A stretch of 64,000 nt of DNA, from contig NZ_JASITB010000002.1 of assembly GCF_030063455.1 (NCBI RefSeq), positions 124,001-188,000 of the forward strand, given 5' to 3'. Shown here piece by piece: positions 43,825-53,065 of this stretch. The position numbers and the translations under genes were made by a program. Under the pieces are notes generated by a model, which had not been told where the DNA came from, did not search any database, and was given only the letters and a program-made list of their open reading frames with translations. The DNA comes from Cryobacterium sp. PH31-O1 (GTDB lineage: Bacteria > Actinomycetota > Actinomycetes > Actinomycetales > Microbacteriaceae). Within the stretch, counting starts at the first letter, position 1. Every line of letters starts with the position of its first letter.

Positions 43825-45117
43825 ATGAGACTGCCCCGAGCCCTCCAGCCGTTTGGCGACCGGCAGTACCGCCTACTCGTCGGGGCGATGGCCCTGTCGC
43901 TGTTCGGGTCCGGCATGTGGATCGTGGCCGTGGTCTGGCAGGTGATCGAACTCGGCGGCAGCCCCATCGACCTGTCCGTGGTCGCGACCGGCTCAGCCGT
44001 CGGCGCCGTCGCAGCGGTGCTCGTCGGCGGGGTTGTCGCCGACCGGGTTCCCGGCCGCCGCATCATGATCGCGATCGAGATCACCAAGGTCGTGAGCATC
44101 GCCGTGGCGGCGTCGCTCGCCCTCGCCGGCACCGTGGAGATCTGGCACCTCGCCGTGGTGTCGTTTCTGCTCGGTGCCACAGAGGGCTTCTTCTACCCGG
44201 CCTATTCGGCCCTGCTGCCCGCAATCCTGCCCGCCGACCAGCTGCTCGCGGCGAACGGTGTTGAGGGTGTGCTGCGGCCGATGGTGATGCAGGCGGCCGG
44301 CCCGGCCGCGGCGAGCGCGATCGTCGGCGCAGCCTCGCCGGGGTGGGCCTTCACTTATATCGCCGCCGCCCAATTCGTGGGAGTGCTCATGCTCTGGCGC
44401 ATGCGGCCGACCCCCCTGCGCAGACCCGCGGCGGCGCCGCAACCGGAGCCGGTGCATCCGCTGATGGCGGTTCTCGCTGAGGCGAGGGACGGATTTGTCT
44501 ACATGGTCAAGACGCCGTGGCTGCTGGGCACCCTCTCCTATTTCTGCCTGCTGATCCTGGTGCTGATGGGGCCGATCGAGGTGTTGCTGCCGTTCGCGGT
44601 CAAGGACCAGGCTGGTGGCGGCGCCGGGGGGTTCGCGCTCGTGCTCGCCGCCTTCGGCATCGGCGGTGCCGCCGGATCGCTGCTCGTGGCCAGTCGGCGC
44701 CTGCCGCGGCGTTACCTCACTACCATGAACCTGCTCTGGGGCCTGGGCTGCGTGCCGCTGGCCATCATCGGCATTACCACCGAGCTCTGGGTGATGATGC
44801 TCGCCCTGTTTGCGACCGGCTTCGCCTTTCAGGCCGGTGGGGTCATCTGGGGAACCCTGTTGCAGCGGCGGGTGCCGTCCGAGCTGCTCGGCCGCGTGTC
44901 GAGCCTGGATTTCTTCGTGTCACTCGCCCTGATGCCGGTCTCAATGGCTTTGGCCGGTCCGGTCGGCGAGGCCATCGGGCTGGCGCCCGCGTTCCTCGTG
45001 GCCGGGCTCGTGCCGCCCGTGCTGGCCATCACCGCGACGCTCGCCTTTCGCATGCCGCGGGACGAGCTGGAGCATCCGCTCGAGCTGAGCTCGACGCCGA
45101 CGAAAAACGATCAATAG
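43825..45117 (+). CDS. MFS transporter, EntS/MFS_3-like
   Basis: The 430-residue protein has about 12 helices. 'GDRQYRLLVGAMALSLFGSGMW' marks helix 1, 'GGVVADRVPGRRIMIA' is motif A, and 'GATEGFFYPAYSALLPAILP' matches the MFS_3 group that includes enterobactin and tetracycline exporters. The substrate is unknown. The frame is open to 43600; I chose the ATG at 43825, just before the first helix, as the upstream part is repeat-like and not protein-like. Its last 89 bases overlap the convergent apbE gene. Confidence 0.85.
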   Translation: MRLPRALQPFGDRQYRLLVGAMALSLFGSGMWIVAVVWQVIELGGSPIDLSVVATGSAVGAVAAVLVGGVVADRVPGRRIMIAIEITKVVSIAVAASLALAGTVEIWHLAVVSFLLGATEGFFYPAYSALLPAILPADQLLAANGVEGVLRPMVMQAAGPAAASAIVGAASPGWAFTYIAAAQFVGVLMLWRMRPTPLRRPAAAPQPEPVHPLMAVLAEARDGFVYMVKTPWLLGTLSYFCLLILVLMGPIEVLLPFAVKDQAGGGAGGFALVLAAFGIGGAAGSLLVASRRLPRRYLTTMNLLWGLGCVPLAIIGITTELWVMMLALFATGFAFQAGGVIWGTLLQRRVPSELLGRVSSLDFFVSLALMPVSMALAGPVGEAIGLAPAFLVAGLVPPVLAITATLAFRMPRDELEHPLELSSTPTKNDQ

Positions 45118-45913
45118 CGGTCGTCGTTCTCGAAAGCGGCTTGCGCAGCCCCGGGGTCGCGAGCAACTGGCCGTCACGCAATACCGCGAGCACATCGATG
45201 GGGAAGCGCTCGGCGAGGTCGCCCAGCGCAGCCTCACCGCCCGCCACGATCGCTGTCGCGAGCACGTCGGCCGTGACGATGTCGGCCGCGAAGACACTCA
45301 CCTGGCGAAACGGCGACGGCTCAAAGTTTCGCGGTGTCCAAATGTGTTGGCCGCGTTCCGCACTGCCCGACGTCGCGACCGCGCGAAGCGGATGCCGCAA
45401 CGGCACGCTCGCAATCGACTCGCCCCGATCGGCCGGATCGACGATCGCGACGACCCAGTCGTGGCCCAGAGCGTCGCCGCAAACCAGAACGTCACCGCCA
45501 GCGTTGATCGACCAGTTGCGCAGGCCTCGGTCGGTCAGGGCGATGCCGGCCTCGGCGATGGCAAGGGCCTTGACCACGCCAGAGAGGTCGATCACCCCAT
45601 CACCGCGATGCGGCGTGAACACACCCTGGGTGCGATCCCGCCAGTCCAGCGCGAGGGCGTAGCAGTCGCGCAGACTCTCACTGGCCGCCGTCAAACGGAT
45701 GTCCCCGCGCGCGACCCGGCTCAGCTCCGAGTCCTCCCGGTACAAACTGAACTGCTCGTCCCACCGCCGAAACACCGTCTCGACCTGCTGCGCAGCAGCG
45801 GTCAGGGCTGTAGCGCCGTGCTCGGCATCGCCGAGTCGCAGGCTCACCATCGTGCCCATCGTTGCGAAGGTGAGCGCGGGCATCCGTTCACAGTCGCTGC
45901 GCACCGTCTGCAC
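45029..45913 (-). CDS. apbE: FAD:protein FMN transferase (ApbE family)
   Basis: ApbE attaches FMN from FAD to a Thr or Ser of target flavoproteins outside the membrane. The 294-residue product has 'FATMGTMVSLRLGD', 'DLSGVVKALAIAEAG' and the FAD-binding 'NAGGDVLVCG'. I see no clear signal peptide or lipobox. It is the last gene of a ferric-reductase operon and starts one base after the FMN-binding protein, which carries a flavinylation motif and is its obvious substrate. The last 30 residues are Ser/Ala/Arg-rich, lie in the overlap with the convergent MFS gene, and may not matter for function. Confidence 0.92.
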   Translation of the reverse strand: MQTVRSDCERMPALTFATMGTMVSLRLGDAEHGATALTAAAQQVETVFRRWDEQFSLYREDSELSRVARGDIRLTAASESLRDCYALALDWRDRTQGVFTPHRGDGVIDLSGVVKALAIAEAGIALTDRGLRNWSINAGGDVLVCGDALGHDWVVAIVDPADRGESIASVPLRHPLRAVATSGSAERGQHIWTPRNFEPSPFRQVSVFAADIVTADVLATAIVAGGEAALGDLAERFPIDVLAVLRDGQLLATPGLRKPLSRTTTAIDRFSSASSSARADAPARPAACERRASR

Positions 45914-45914
45914 C

Positions 45915-46526
45915 CTAGAACCCAGCCGTATCGAGGGCGGACTGCAGCGATCGCAGGTAGCCGTCGGTCGTGTAGGTGGCGCCGCTCACGTTCTGCACGC
46001 TAGCGCTCTGTGCGGCGAGTACCTCAGAGCGCAGGATCGGAGCAGCCTGATTGCTGATGGCGACCGATCGGCCGCCACGGTTGGTCAGCTGCAGCGGGGT
46101 AACCTCGGTGATCGCGCCGTTGGCGATCGTCACCGAAACCTGCATGTTGCCGAACTGCGTTTGAACCACCGATCCCGTGAAGGTCCCCGAAGGCGATGAC
46201 GCGGTCGCGACTGCCGCGGCGTTGGCGGCCGAAGCCGCATCAGCAGCGGCGGTGGCCGCCGCTGCCGCATCTGCTGCCACCTTCGCAGAGGCGGCGGTGT
46301 TGGCGGTGTCGGCTTGGGTCTGGGCCGCTGCCGCAGATTCGGCAGCCGCTTTCGCGGTGGCTGCGGCCTGGGCTGCGGCTTCGGTTGCGGCGGTCGAAGC
46401 GGCGGAGCCTCCGGTAGCTGCAGTCAGGTTCTGCGAGGCGTCGATCGCCTGCGTTCCGAGCTGCCAGCCGATGCCGACGATTGAAACCGAGGCCAGGGTG
46501 GCCAAGGCTACGGCGCGTGCTCTCAC
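45915..46526 (-). CDS. Membrane-anchored FMN-binding domain protein with Ala-rich linker
   Basis: The 203-residue protein has an N-terminal hydrophobic anchor (about 5-23), a very Ala-rich stretch (about 36-110) that looks like a helical spacer, and a C-terminal FMN-binding domain (about 115-203). The motif 'NVSGATYTTDGY' (Thr184) fits the consensus for covalent flavinylation by ApbE, encoded next door. It probably accepts electrons from the ferric-reductase-like protein upstream and passes them to an extracytoplasmic acceptor. It overlaps that gene by four bases. Confidence 0.9.
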   Translation of the reverse strand: MRARAVALATLASVSIVGIGWQLGTQAIDASQNLTAATGGSAASTAATEAAAQAAATAKAAAESAAAAQTQADTANTAASAKVAADAAAAATAAADAASAANAAAVATASSPSGTFTGSVVQTQFGNMQVSVTIANGAITEVTPLQLTNRGGRSVAISNQAAPILRSEVLAAQSASVQNVSGATYTTDGYLRSLQSALDTAGF

Positions 46527-47947
46527 CAGTCGAACCTTTCGTAGTGGATCTGCTTCTTCGGGACCCCGCCGGCGCGAGCGTCGCGCACGACGGCGTCGGT
46601 CCAGGGGCGTGGGCCGCAGATGTAGATGTCGGAGTACAGGAGGTCGGGCACGATCTTGCTCAGCGTGATGCCGGCCCGGGAGGCATCCGCTGGCAACCAG
46701 GTATTCACACCGGTGGGACGTTCGCCGGCGATGATGCGCAGCTCGGCGCCGCGCACCCAGCAGAGGTCGGTGAGTTCATCGACCAGGTAAGTATCGCCGA
46801 GGGAGTGTGAGCGGAGCAGCACGGTGGCGGTGCCCGGCGCGAACGATACCGTTTCGAGCAGCGAGCGGATGGGTGCGACGCCGATACCGGCCGCGATCAG
46901 AACGACGCGGGGCGAGGTGCGGGCGCTTTCGGTGAAGAGTCCATAAGGGCCTTCGAAGCTCACTCGGGTGCCGCGCGGCACCCGCGGCAGCTCGGCGGAG
47001 GCGTCCCCGAGGCCGCGTACCGTGATGCGCAGCGAGCGTCCGTTCGGCGCGGCTGACAGCGAGAACGGATGCGCCTGCCACCACAACCCAGCCGACCAAA
47101 ACCGCCAGATGAAGAACTGGCCACTCGAAGCCCCCAGCAGGTCGAGTCGACGCCCCACGAGGCTGATCGAGACGACGCCGGGCGCCACCTGCTCGATGCT
47201 GTCCACCCGCAGTTGGTGCCGCAGGGAACGAACGACCGGAAGCACGAAACGAAAAACAACAATCGCCGCAGCGACGGCCGCGTACAGGGCGAGCCAGTAG
47301 TAGCGGGCGATCGCGCCCTCGCTGAGCAGACCCCCCACACTCAACTGGTGTGGAATGGCCACGAGCACCGAGAGGTAGGCGAGCAGGTGCACAGCGTGCC
47401 ACGCCTCGTAGCGAAACTTGCGACGCACCACCAGGAGCGACGTCACGACGACACCGATCATGAGCGCGAGGCCGAGAAAGGCGAGCGGCATATCGGGCAG
47501 GGACGTGAACATGTTCCAGACCTCGACGAACACGTTGACGTTTTCGGCGAGCGCATAGCCGGTGATTAACAGCACCGCGTGGCCAAGGATGAGGTACAGG
47601 GCCGGCTTGCCGAGCGACTGGTGCACGGCCATAGCCTGGTCGTGCCCGAAGGCGCGGTCGATCGGGGGCAGCCGTGCGGCCAGCACGAGCATCACCAGCA
47701 GCAGGTCAGTTCCGACCAGCCCGGCGACGATTCCGAGCGAGGTGAAGGCGTCGGCCGGGGTGCCGAATCGGGCGGCTCCCCCGTCGGCGAGAAAGATGGC
47801 GATCACGATGGCGACCGACGCGACACAGAGAATCTGCAGGCTGTCGGCGAGGCGCATCCGCTTGCCGTAGGCCGGGTGGGGCAACGCTGCGCGAGTGCGG
47901 GGCGTTGGCACCGGACCGGACCGGGTGGTGCGCGTGTCGAGGCTCAT
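46523..47947 (-). CDS. Ferric reductase-like transmembrane oxidoreductase
   Basis: The 474-residue protein has about six helices with paired His residues for haem ('MAVHQSLGKPALYLILGHAVLL' and 'YEAWHAVHLLAYLSV'), then a ferredoxin-reductase-type domain: FAD motif 'HPFSLSAAPNG' and NAD(P) motif 'IAAGIGVAPIRSLLE'. It should carry electrons from NAD(P)H across the membrane. The operon order (this protein, flavinylated FMN carrier, ApbE) is an established actinobacterial and Gram-positive flavin electron-transfer arrangement; the final acceptor is unknown. Confidence 0.9.
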   Translation of the reverse strand: MSLDTRTTRSGPVPTPRTRAALPHPAYGKRMRLADSLQILCVASVAIVIAIFLADGGAARFGTPADAFTSLGIVAGLVGTDLLLVMLVLAARLPPIDRAFGHDQAMAVHQSLGKPALYLILGHAVLLITGYALAENVNVFVEVWNMFTSLPDMPLAFLGLALMIGVVVTSLLVVRRKFRYEAWHAVHLLAYLSVLVAIPHQLSVGGLLSEGAIARYYWLALYAAVAAAIVVFRFVLPVVRSLRHQLRVDSIEQVAPGVVSISLVGRRLDLLGASSGQFFIWRFWSAGLWWQAHPFSLSAAPNGRSLRITVRGLGDASAELPRVPRGTRVSFEGPYGLFTESARTSPRVVLIAAGIGVAPIRSLLETVSFAPGTATVLLRSHSLGDTYLVDELTDLCWVRGAELRIIAGERPTGVNTWLPADASRAGITLSKIVPDLLYSDIYICGPRPWTDAVVRDARAGGVPKKQIHYERFDW

Positions 47948-48016
47948 GAGTAGAGCATCGACCGAAGGCCCATCGAACAGCTATCGATAACCTGTGAACA
48001 GTCTGTGTGTCGTCAG

Positions 48017-48043
48017 TGCGTCGACGTACCCATCGTTGACGCA
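48017..48043. promoter_or_regulatory. Hairpin/inverted repeat between FUSC and ferric-reductase genes
   Basis: TGCGTCGACG pairs with CGTTGACGCA (one mismatch) around TACCCAT. It could be the FUSC terminator or an operator for the downstream ferric-reductase operon. Confidence 0.5.
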
Positions 48044-48062
48044 TCGGCGTGTGCACATTCAG

Positions 48063-49154
48063 CTATGCCCGCAGCGGCCGTCGCCGTCGAAGGTGTGCGC
48101 GCGCCAACAGCACAATGATGAGCGCAATTACACTGCCCAACACCGTTTCGAGCACCCGATCGAGTAACAGTTGCGGCACCGCAACCGGACTCGTGAGGTG
48201 CACCACGGTTAGGGCGAGCGGGGTAACGAACAGCAGTGCCGCCCCGTAGTGCTTCCCGATCAATATCTCGGCACCGAACTGACCGGCGGCGATCACAAGA
48301 ATGAGCACCGCCACCGGTGGCCCCGGCAGCAGCACCAGCGCGGCGATGCCGACACCGAGTGTTGTGCCGATCATGCGGTGCAAGGACCGTGACACGGAGT
48401 GTGCCGCGCCGGGTGGCGGGAGAACAGCCACTACGCTGACCACCGCCCAATACGGATGCCCAATGCCCACAGCGAATGCCACGGAACCAGCGATGAGCGC
48501 ACCCACGACGTTCTGCGCTACAGACACCCACACTGTCGCATCCGTGATGGCTCCAGGAAGAAAATCGGGATTGCGGGACAGATTCTTATAGAGGTCTGGT
48601 TCGCGCTGCCCGGCAACGCGGCGCAGCACAGCTCCCGACATAGTGAGCAACCAGGCGAACGCTGCGGAGGCGACAGCCACGAACAGGCGAGGCCAGAACT
48701 CATCCGCCGGCGTGGGAAGCTGCGCGACGACGGCGTAGCCAAACACGAAGAAGATCGGCGTGGCCGGAAAGAGGCCTGCCGTGGCTGCCACGAGAATTCC
48801 GGTCACGATCACCACGACCAGCCCGGCCGTGAGCACGAGCAGGGGCGCTTCGATAATGGCTAAGACGAGGGCGAACGCGATGATCGCGACCATGAGGGTA
48901 CCGGCAACGGTGACCGTGCGCAGGCGCACCCGGTACGGCTCGTTACGGCCAAACAGCGCCGTCATTGCACCAAACGCCGCGTAGGCGGCCCAGTCGAGCT
49001 TGCCGGTAAGCACGAGAACGGTCAGGGGCAGGGCGGTGGCAACCGCGGCGCGAGAGGCGACCTCGAACTGAAATGAACGCAGCGAGCGCACCCACTGCTT
49101 CAGGGATTCAGGCTGGTGTGATTCGGGTCCAGTCGGCTCGGCAGAGTGATTCAC
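48063..49154 (-). CDS. FUSC-family membrane transporter
   Basis: The product is about 363 residues with two sets of hydrophobic helices (about 35-155 and 230-350) around a central soluble loop, the FUSC (fusaric acid resistance/aromatic acid exporter) layout. 'AAYAAFGAMTALFGRNEPYRVRLRT' (core 'AAFGAMTALFGRN') and 'HPYWAVVSVVAVLPPPGAA' are typical. A TTG at 49187 gives a longer frame that overlaps uvrD; I prefer the GTG at 49154, ten bases after the uvrD stop, for translational coupling. The substrate is not known. Confidence 0.85.
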   Translation of the reverse strand: MNHSAEPTGPESHQPESLKQWVRSLRSFQFEVASRAAVATALPLTVLVLTGKLDWAAYAAFGAMTALFGRNEPYRVRLRTVTVAGTLMVAIIAFALVLAIIEAPLLVLTAGLVVVIVTGILVAATAGLFPATPIFFVFGYAVVAQLPTPADEFWPRLFVAVASAAFAWLLTMSGAVLRRVAGQREPDLYKNLSRNPDFLPGAITDATVWVSVAQNVVGALIAGSVAFAVGIGHPYWAVVSVVAVLPPPGAAHSVSRSLHRMIGTTLGVGIAALVLLPGPPVAVLILVIAAGQFGAEILIGKHYGAALLFVTPLALTVVHLTSPVAVPQLLLDRVLETVLGSVIALIIVLLARAHLRRRRPLRA

Positions 49155-49164
49155 GGGCTGCTCG

Positions 49165-51717
49165 CTAAATTTTTTCGATCGGGGCAATCTTGATCAACAG
49201 TTTTTTAGCACCCATGGTGTCGAACTGCACGTGCGCAATACGCTTGGTGCCTTCGCCGGTGATCTGGTTGACCCGGCCCTCGCCAAAATCGTGATGACGG
49301 ATGCGGTCGCCCGCGACCAGCTTGAGGCTGCCGTTGTCGCGAACCGTTCCGGTGATCTTGTTCGCCCACTCGGTCTTTGGCTTGCCCGGCGGCAGGCCGG
49401 CCTGCTTCGCGCTGTTGGCGTAACCGCTGCGTCCGCCATAACCGTCGCTGCTTGACCCGCCGAGCGAGTTGCCGAAGCCTCCGAACCCGCTATCCCGGCG
49501 GGCATTGAGCGCGCGCGGCTGGGTACCGCCGCGGGAGTTGGCCATACCCGGCGACTGCTTCCAGTCGATCAGCTCTGCCGGAATTTCCTGCAGATAGCGA
49601 CTGGGCATCGCTACATTGATGTCACCAAACTGCGCTCGGGTCATGGCGAGCGACAGGTAAAGCCGTTTGCGCGCGCGGGTGATGCCCACATAGAACAGGC
49701 GGCGTTCTTCGGCCGGTCCGCCGGGCTCGTTCGCTGACATCTGGTGCGGCAGCAACCCCTCCTCAACACCGGTCAGGAACACCGCCTCATACTCGAGCCC
49801 CTTAGCGGTGTGCAGGGTCATCAGTGAGACCGTGCCAGAGGCATCGTCGAGGTCGTCGGCCGCCGCCACGAGTGACACCTGGGTGAGAAAGTCCACGAGA
49901 CCACCGTCGGGATTCTCCTTGTTGAAGTCCTTGGTCTGGGCCACGAGTTCTTCAATATTCTCGGCCCGTACCTCGTCTTGCGGGTCACGGCTATTGCGCA
50001 ACACGGCGAGCAGCCCGCTGCCGTTGAGCAGAAACTCGAGCACCTCAGAGACATTCGATGCTCCGACTTCCACGCCGTCATCGGTGACCGAGGTGGGCAC
50101 GAGCATGAGCGCCGCAGCGTCCAGCAATTCGGCGAGCTTCAAAATGGCGCCGGTGACTTTGGGACCGAGGCCGAGTGCGGCCGAATTGCGCATTGCCTGC
50201 CGAAAGGTGAGCTCGTTATCGTCGGCAAAACTGGAGAGGCCGGTCTCGGTGGCTGGGCCGATCCCGCGCTTGGGGGTGTTCAGAATGCGCCGCAGGGCGA
50301 GCTCATCGACCGGGTTGGCGACGGCGATGAGATAGGCCAGGGCATCCTTTATCTCGGCCCGTTCGTAGAACTTGGTGCCGCCAACCACCCGATAGGGCGT
50401 GGCCGAGCGCACCAGAATCTCTTCGAGCGCTCGGGTCTGCGCGTTGGTGCGATAGAAGACCGCCATGTCGCGGTAAGCCATGCCTGCGGCGTGCAGCACC
50501 TGAATCTCATCGGAGACGAACTGGGCTTCGTCGTGCCCGGAGTAGGCGGTGAAGCCCACGATTTTTTCGCCGTCACCGCCCGCACTCCACAGCTTCTTGT
50601 CGGTGCGGTCGAAGTTATGGCCGATCACGGCGTTCGCGGCCGAGAGAATGTTCTGGGTGGACCGGTAGTTCTGCTCGAGCAGAATCACCTTCGCGCCCGG
50701 ATAGTCCCGCTCGAAACCGCTGATATTGCGGGTGTCGGCGCCGCGGAAGGCGTAGATCGATTGGTCGGAATCGCCGACCACGGTGAGTGACGCCCCGGGG
50801 ATGGCGCCGGTGGCGTCGCGCAGGTTGCGCACGTGCACGCCGTCTTCTTCCATCTCTTGGGCGAGCTCGGCCGTAACCGGCCGGGTGAGCTCGTGCACGA
50901 GGGCGTACTGGGCGTGGTTGGTGTCTTGATATTCGTCGACCAGGAGGTGCCGAAACCGACGCCGGTACAGGGCGGCGACCTTGGGGAACGCACGAAAAAG
51001 GTAGACGGTCTCGCCGATGAGATCGTCGAAGTCGAGGGCGCTCGCGGCGCGCAGCCGGGCCGAGTACTGCCGAAAAATCTCGACGAACATGACCTCCTGC
51101 GGGTCGCTCATGTTCGCGTTGCGTGCGTAGGAGTCGGCATCGGCGAGCTCATTCTTGAGCTTGGAGATCTTCGCGCCCGCCGAGCCAGGCGTGAACCCGT
51201 AGGTGTCAGCGTCGAGCCCCTTGATGATGCGTTTGAGGGTGACCTTCGTGTCGGCCGAGTCGTAGATGCTGAACGTGCGGGCCAGGCCGATCTTTTCGGC
51301 TTCGCGGCGCAGAATGCGCACGCAGGAAGAGTGGAAGGTGCTGATCCACATTCCGTCGGCCCCCTGGCCGAGGATGGCGTGCACCCGCTCGCGCATTTCG
51401 GCAGCGGCCTTATTGGTGAAGGTGATCGCGAGAATCTGGCTGGGCCAGGCATCGCGGGTTTCGAGCAGGCTCGCGACCCGCCGGGTGAGCACGCTGGTCT
51501 TGCCCGAGCCGGCGCCGGCGATGATGAGCAGCGCCTGGCCGCGGTATTCGACGGCCTCTTTCTGCTCGGGGTTGAGCCCGTCGAGCAGGGGGCTGTGCTG
51601 GGTGTTGCCGGTGCCCGCGTAGCCGGATGCCGCGTTTCCATTTGTATCGAGAATGATCGGCGTGGCCGAGCGGCCGGTGGTAGCGGGCGCGGATTCCGCG
51701 TTCAGAGGTGTGATCAT
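49165..51717 (-). CDS. UvrD/PcrA-type superfamily 1 DNA helicase
   Basis: The product is about 850 residues with all SF1A motifs: Walker A 'IAGAGSGKTSVLTRRVA', motif Ia 'ILAITFTNKAAAEMRERV', Walker B 'LLVDEYQDTNHAQY', 'LEQNYRSTQNIL', 'MTLHTAKGLEYEAVFLTGVE' and motif VI 'YVGITRARKRLYLS'. A PcrA-type C-terminal region ends with a Tudor-like segment 'GDRIRHHDFGEGRV'. It unwinds DNA 3'-5' in repair and replication restart. The N-terminal 60 residues are a variable extension. The ATG at 51717 is preferred (TACACT ten bases upstream); a GTG at 51744 is possible. Confidence 0.95.
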   Translation of the reverse strand: MITPLNAESAPATTGRSATPIILDTNGNAASGYAGTGNTQHSPLLDGLNPEQKEAVEYRGQALLIIAGAGSGKTSVLTRRVASLLETRDAWPSQILAITFTNKAAAEMRERVHAILGQGADGMWISTFHSSCVRILRREAEKIGLARTFSIYDSADTKVTLKRIIKGLDADTYGFTPGSAGAKISKLKNELADADSYARNANMSDPQEVMFVEIFRQYSARLRAASALDFDDLIGETVYLFRAFPKVAALYRRRFRHLLVDEYQDTNHAQYALVHELTRPVTAELAQEMEEDGVHVRNLRDATGAIPGASLTVVGDSDQSIYAFRGADTRNISGFERDYPGAKVILLEQNYRSTQNILSAANAVIGHNFDRTDKKLWSAGGDGEKIVGFTAYSGHDEAQFVSDEIQVLHAAGMAYRDMAVFYRTNAQTRALEEILVRSATPYRVVGGTKFYERAEIKDALAYLIAVANPVDELALRRILNTPKRGIGPATETGLSSFADDNELTFRQAMRNSAALGLGPKVTGAILKLAELLDAAALMLVPTSVTDDGVEVGASNVSEVLEFLLNGSGLLAVLRNSRDPQDEVRAENIEELVAQTKDFNKENPDGGLVDFLTQVSLVAAADDLDDASGTVSLMTLHTAKGLEYEAVFLTGVEEGLLPHQMSANEPGGPAEERRLFYVGITRARKRLYLSLAMTRAQFGDINVAMPSRYLQEIPAELIDWKQSPGMANSRGGTQPRALNARRDSGFGGFGNSLGGSSSDGYGGRSGYANSAKQAGLPPGKPKTEWANKITGTVRDNGSLKLVAGDRIRHHDFGEGRVNQITGEGTKRIAHVQFDTMGAKKLLIKIAPIEKI

Positions 51718-51773
51718 GTCGGTTTCCAGTGTAGGCGAGGCCACTGACAGGAGAACTGGTCAGCACGAACTGG

Positions 51774-52847
51774 TCAGCGCCGCGCGTCCCGCACGTGCAC
51801 GGCCAGATCGGGGTGGTCGGCGAACACACCGTCGACGCCCGAGTCGAGAATCAGGCGAAATTCCGACTGCCAGTGGCCGAAATCCGCCTTGCGGGTGCCG
51901 CTTCGAAACGTCTTCGCCAGAAACTTGTTCTCCGGGCGCAGGGTCCAGCAGTAGATCTCGAGTCCGGCAGCGTGGGCGTGGTCGACCAGAGCGGATGCCC
52001 CGATCACATCCCCAGCGTCATCCGCATCGAGAATGAGCGACTTGGGCACGCTGATGCCGTCGACCCCGATATCACCTGTGGCAGTGCTCGAGCCCATGCT
52101 GCTGCGGGAGCCGCCGGCCAGACGCGTGCCCGAGCGGCCCGCCGCCAGGGCCGCGAGACCGTCAGCGGTGAGGTGATCGGCGTAACTGAGGGCGCCGGCG
52201 CCGTACTCGGCCAACTGGTCGGCCGGATGTCCCTGGTCTTCGAGCAGAAAGATGCGCTTTCCGCGTATGCCCTGTGCCCGCACCTGGGCGAGCACGCTCG
52301 GTTCAAAGCTTTCGACGGTGAGCCGGTCGGTGTTCCAGCCGGCGGCGGAGACCTCGGCGGCGAACAGTTCGGGCAGCGGCAGGTCGAGGCTCGCGAAGTA
52401 GTGGCCGTGCTTAATCTCGGCGACGATTCCGAGCGCCCGGTCGGAGTGCTCGGCAGCGGCGTCAACGAGGTCGAACAGGTCGCGCAGCCGCAGAATCGGC
52501 TGCTGGTCGTCGAATGTCGTGTTGCTCTGCCGGAGGGTGGGCAGCCGTTCCCTGGCGCGCAGGGTACTTAGCTCTGCCCAGGTGAAGTCCTCGGTGAACC
52601 AGCCGGTGACCATTCGCCCGTCAACGTGTTTCTCGGTACGGCGAGCGGCGAATTCGGCGCGAGTGGCGACATCCGTTGTGCTGGAAATTTCGTTTTCGTG
52701 GCGGATGACGAGCACGCCGTCCCGGGTCGCGACCAGGTCGGGTTCGACGGCGTCGGCTCCGAGCGCGAAGGCGAGAGTGAAAGCTGAACGGGTGTGCTCG
52801 GGCCGGTGGCCGCTTGCACCGCGGTGGCCAATGACGATCGGGTGCAT
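51774..52847 (-). CDS. Glycerophosphodiester phosphodiesterase
   Basis: The 357-residue protein has the GDPD TIM-barrel signatures 'IGHRGASGHRPEHTRSAF' (HRG, with Glu and His), 'GADAVEPDLVATRDGVLVI' (metal-binding E-x-D) and 'IVAEIKHG'. It hydrolyses glycerophosphodiesters to glycerol-3-phosphate and an alcohol, which would feed glpD further along. No signal peptide is present, so it acts in the cytoplasm. A short Ser/Gly insert lies near residue 245. TAGCCT lies six bases before the ATG. Confidence 0.95.
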   Translation of the reverse strand: MHPIVIGHRGASGHRPEHTRSAFTLAFALGADAVEPDLVATRDGVLVIRHENEISSTTDVATRAEFAARRTEKHVDGRMVTGWFTEDFTWAELSTLRARERLPTLRQSNTTFDDQQPILRLRDLFDLVDAAAEHSDRALGIVAEIKHGHYFASLDLPLPELFAAEVSAAGWNTDRLTVESFEPSVLAQVRAQGIRGKRIFLLEDQGHPADQLAEYGAGALSYADHLTADGLAALAAGRSGTRLAGGSRSSMGSSTATGDIGVDGISVPKSLILDADDAGDVIGASALVDHAHAAGLEIYCWTLRPENKFLAKTFRSGTRKADFGHWQSEFRLILDSGVDGVFADHPDLAVHVRDARR

Positions 52848-52853
52848 GGTCTC

Positions 52854-52859
52854 AGGCTA
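52854..52859 (-). promoter_or_regulatory. Putative -10 box for the GDPD gene
   Basis: Read on the minus strand, TAGCCT ends six bases before the ATG at 52847. Confidence 0.5.
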
Positions 52860-53065
52860 ACCGCGCCAGCAGAACGGATGCTGGGGCGGGCATCCGCTCG
52901 CAGCGAAACGAGTGCGAAACACCGCCGATAATGCTGCAAATCGGCTGATCCCCGGCGCATTCGCCGGTGCTCTCGGGTACCGTGGAAGAAGTGCCGCACC
53001 AGGCGCTGCGTGCTGGTTCGCCTGCGCGCACCGAATACTCCAGCTGATTGTGAGTACAGCAACAC

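Noticed and set aside
49155-49187. TTG start for the FUSC gene overlapping uvrD
   Set aside because: A GTG ten bases after the uvrD stop gives a normal family N-terminus and avoids the overlap.
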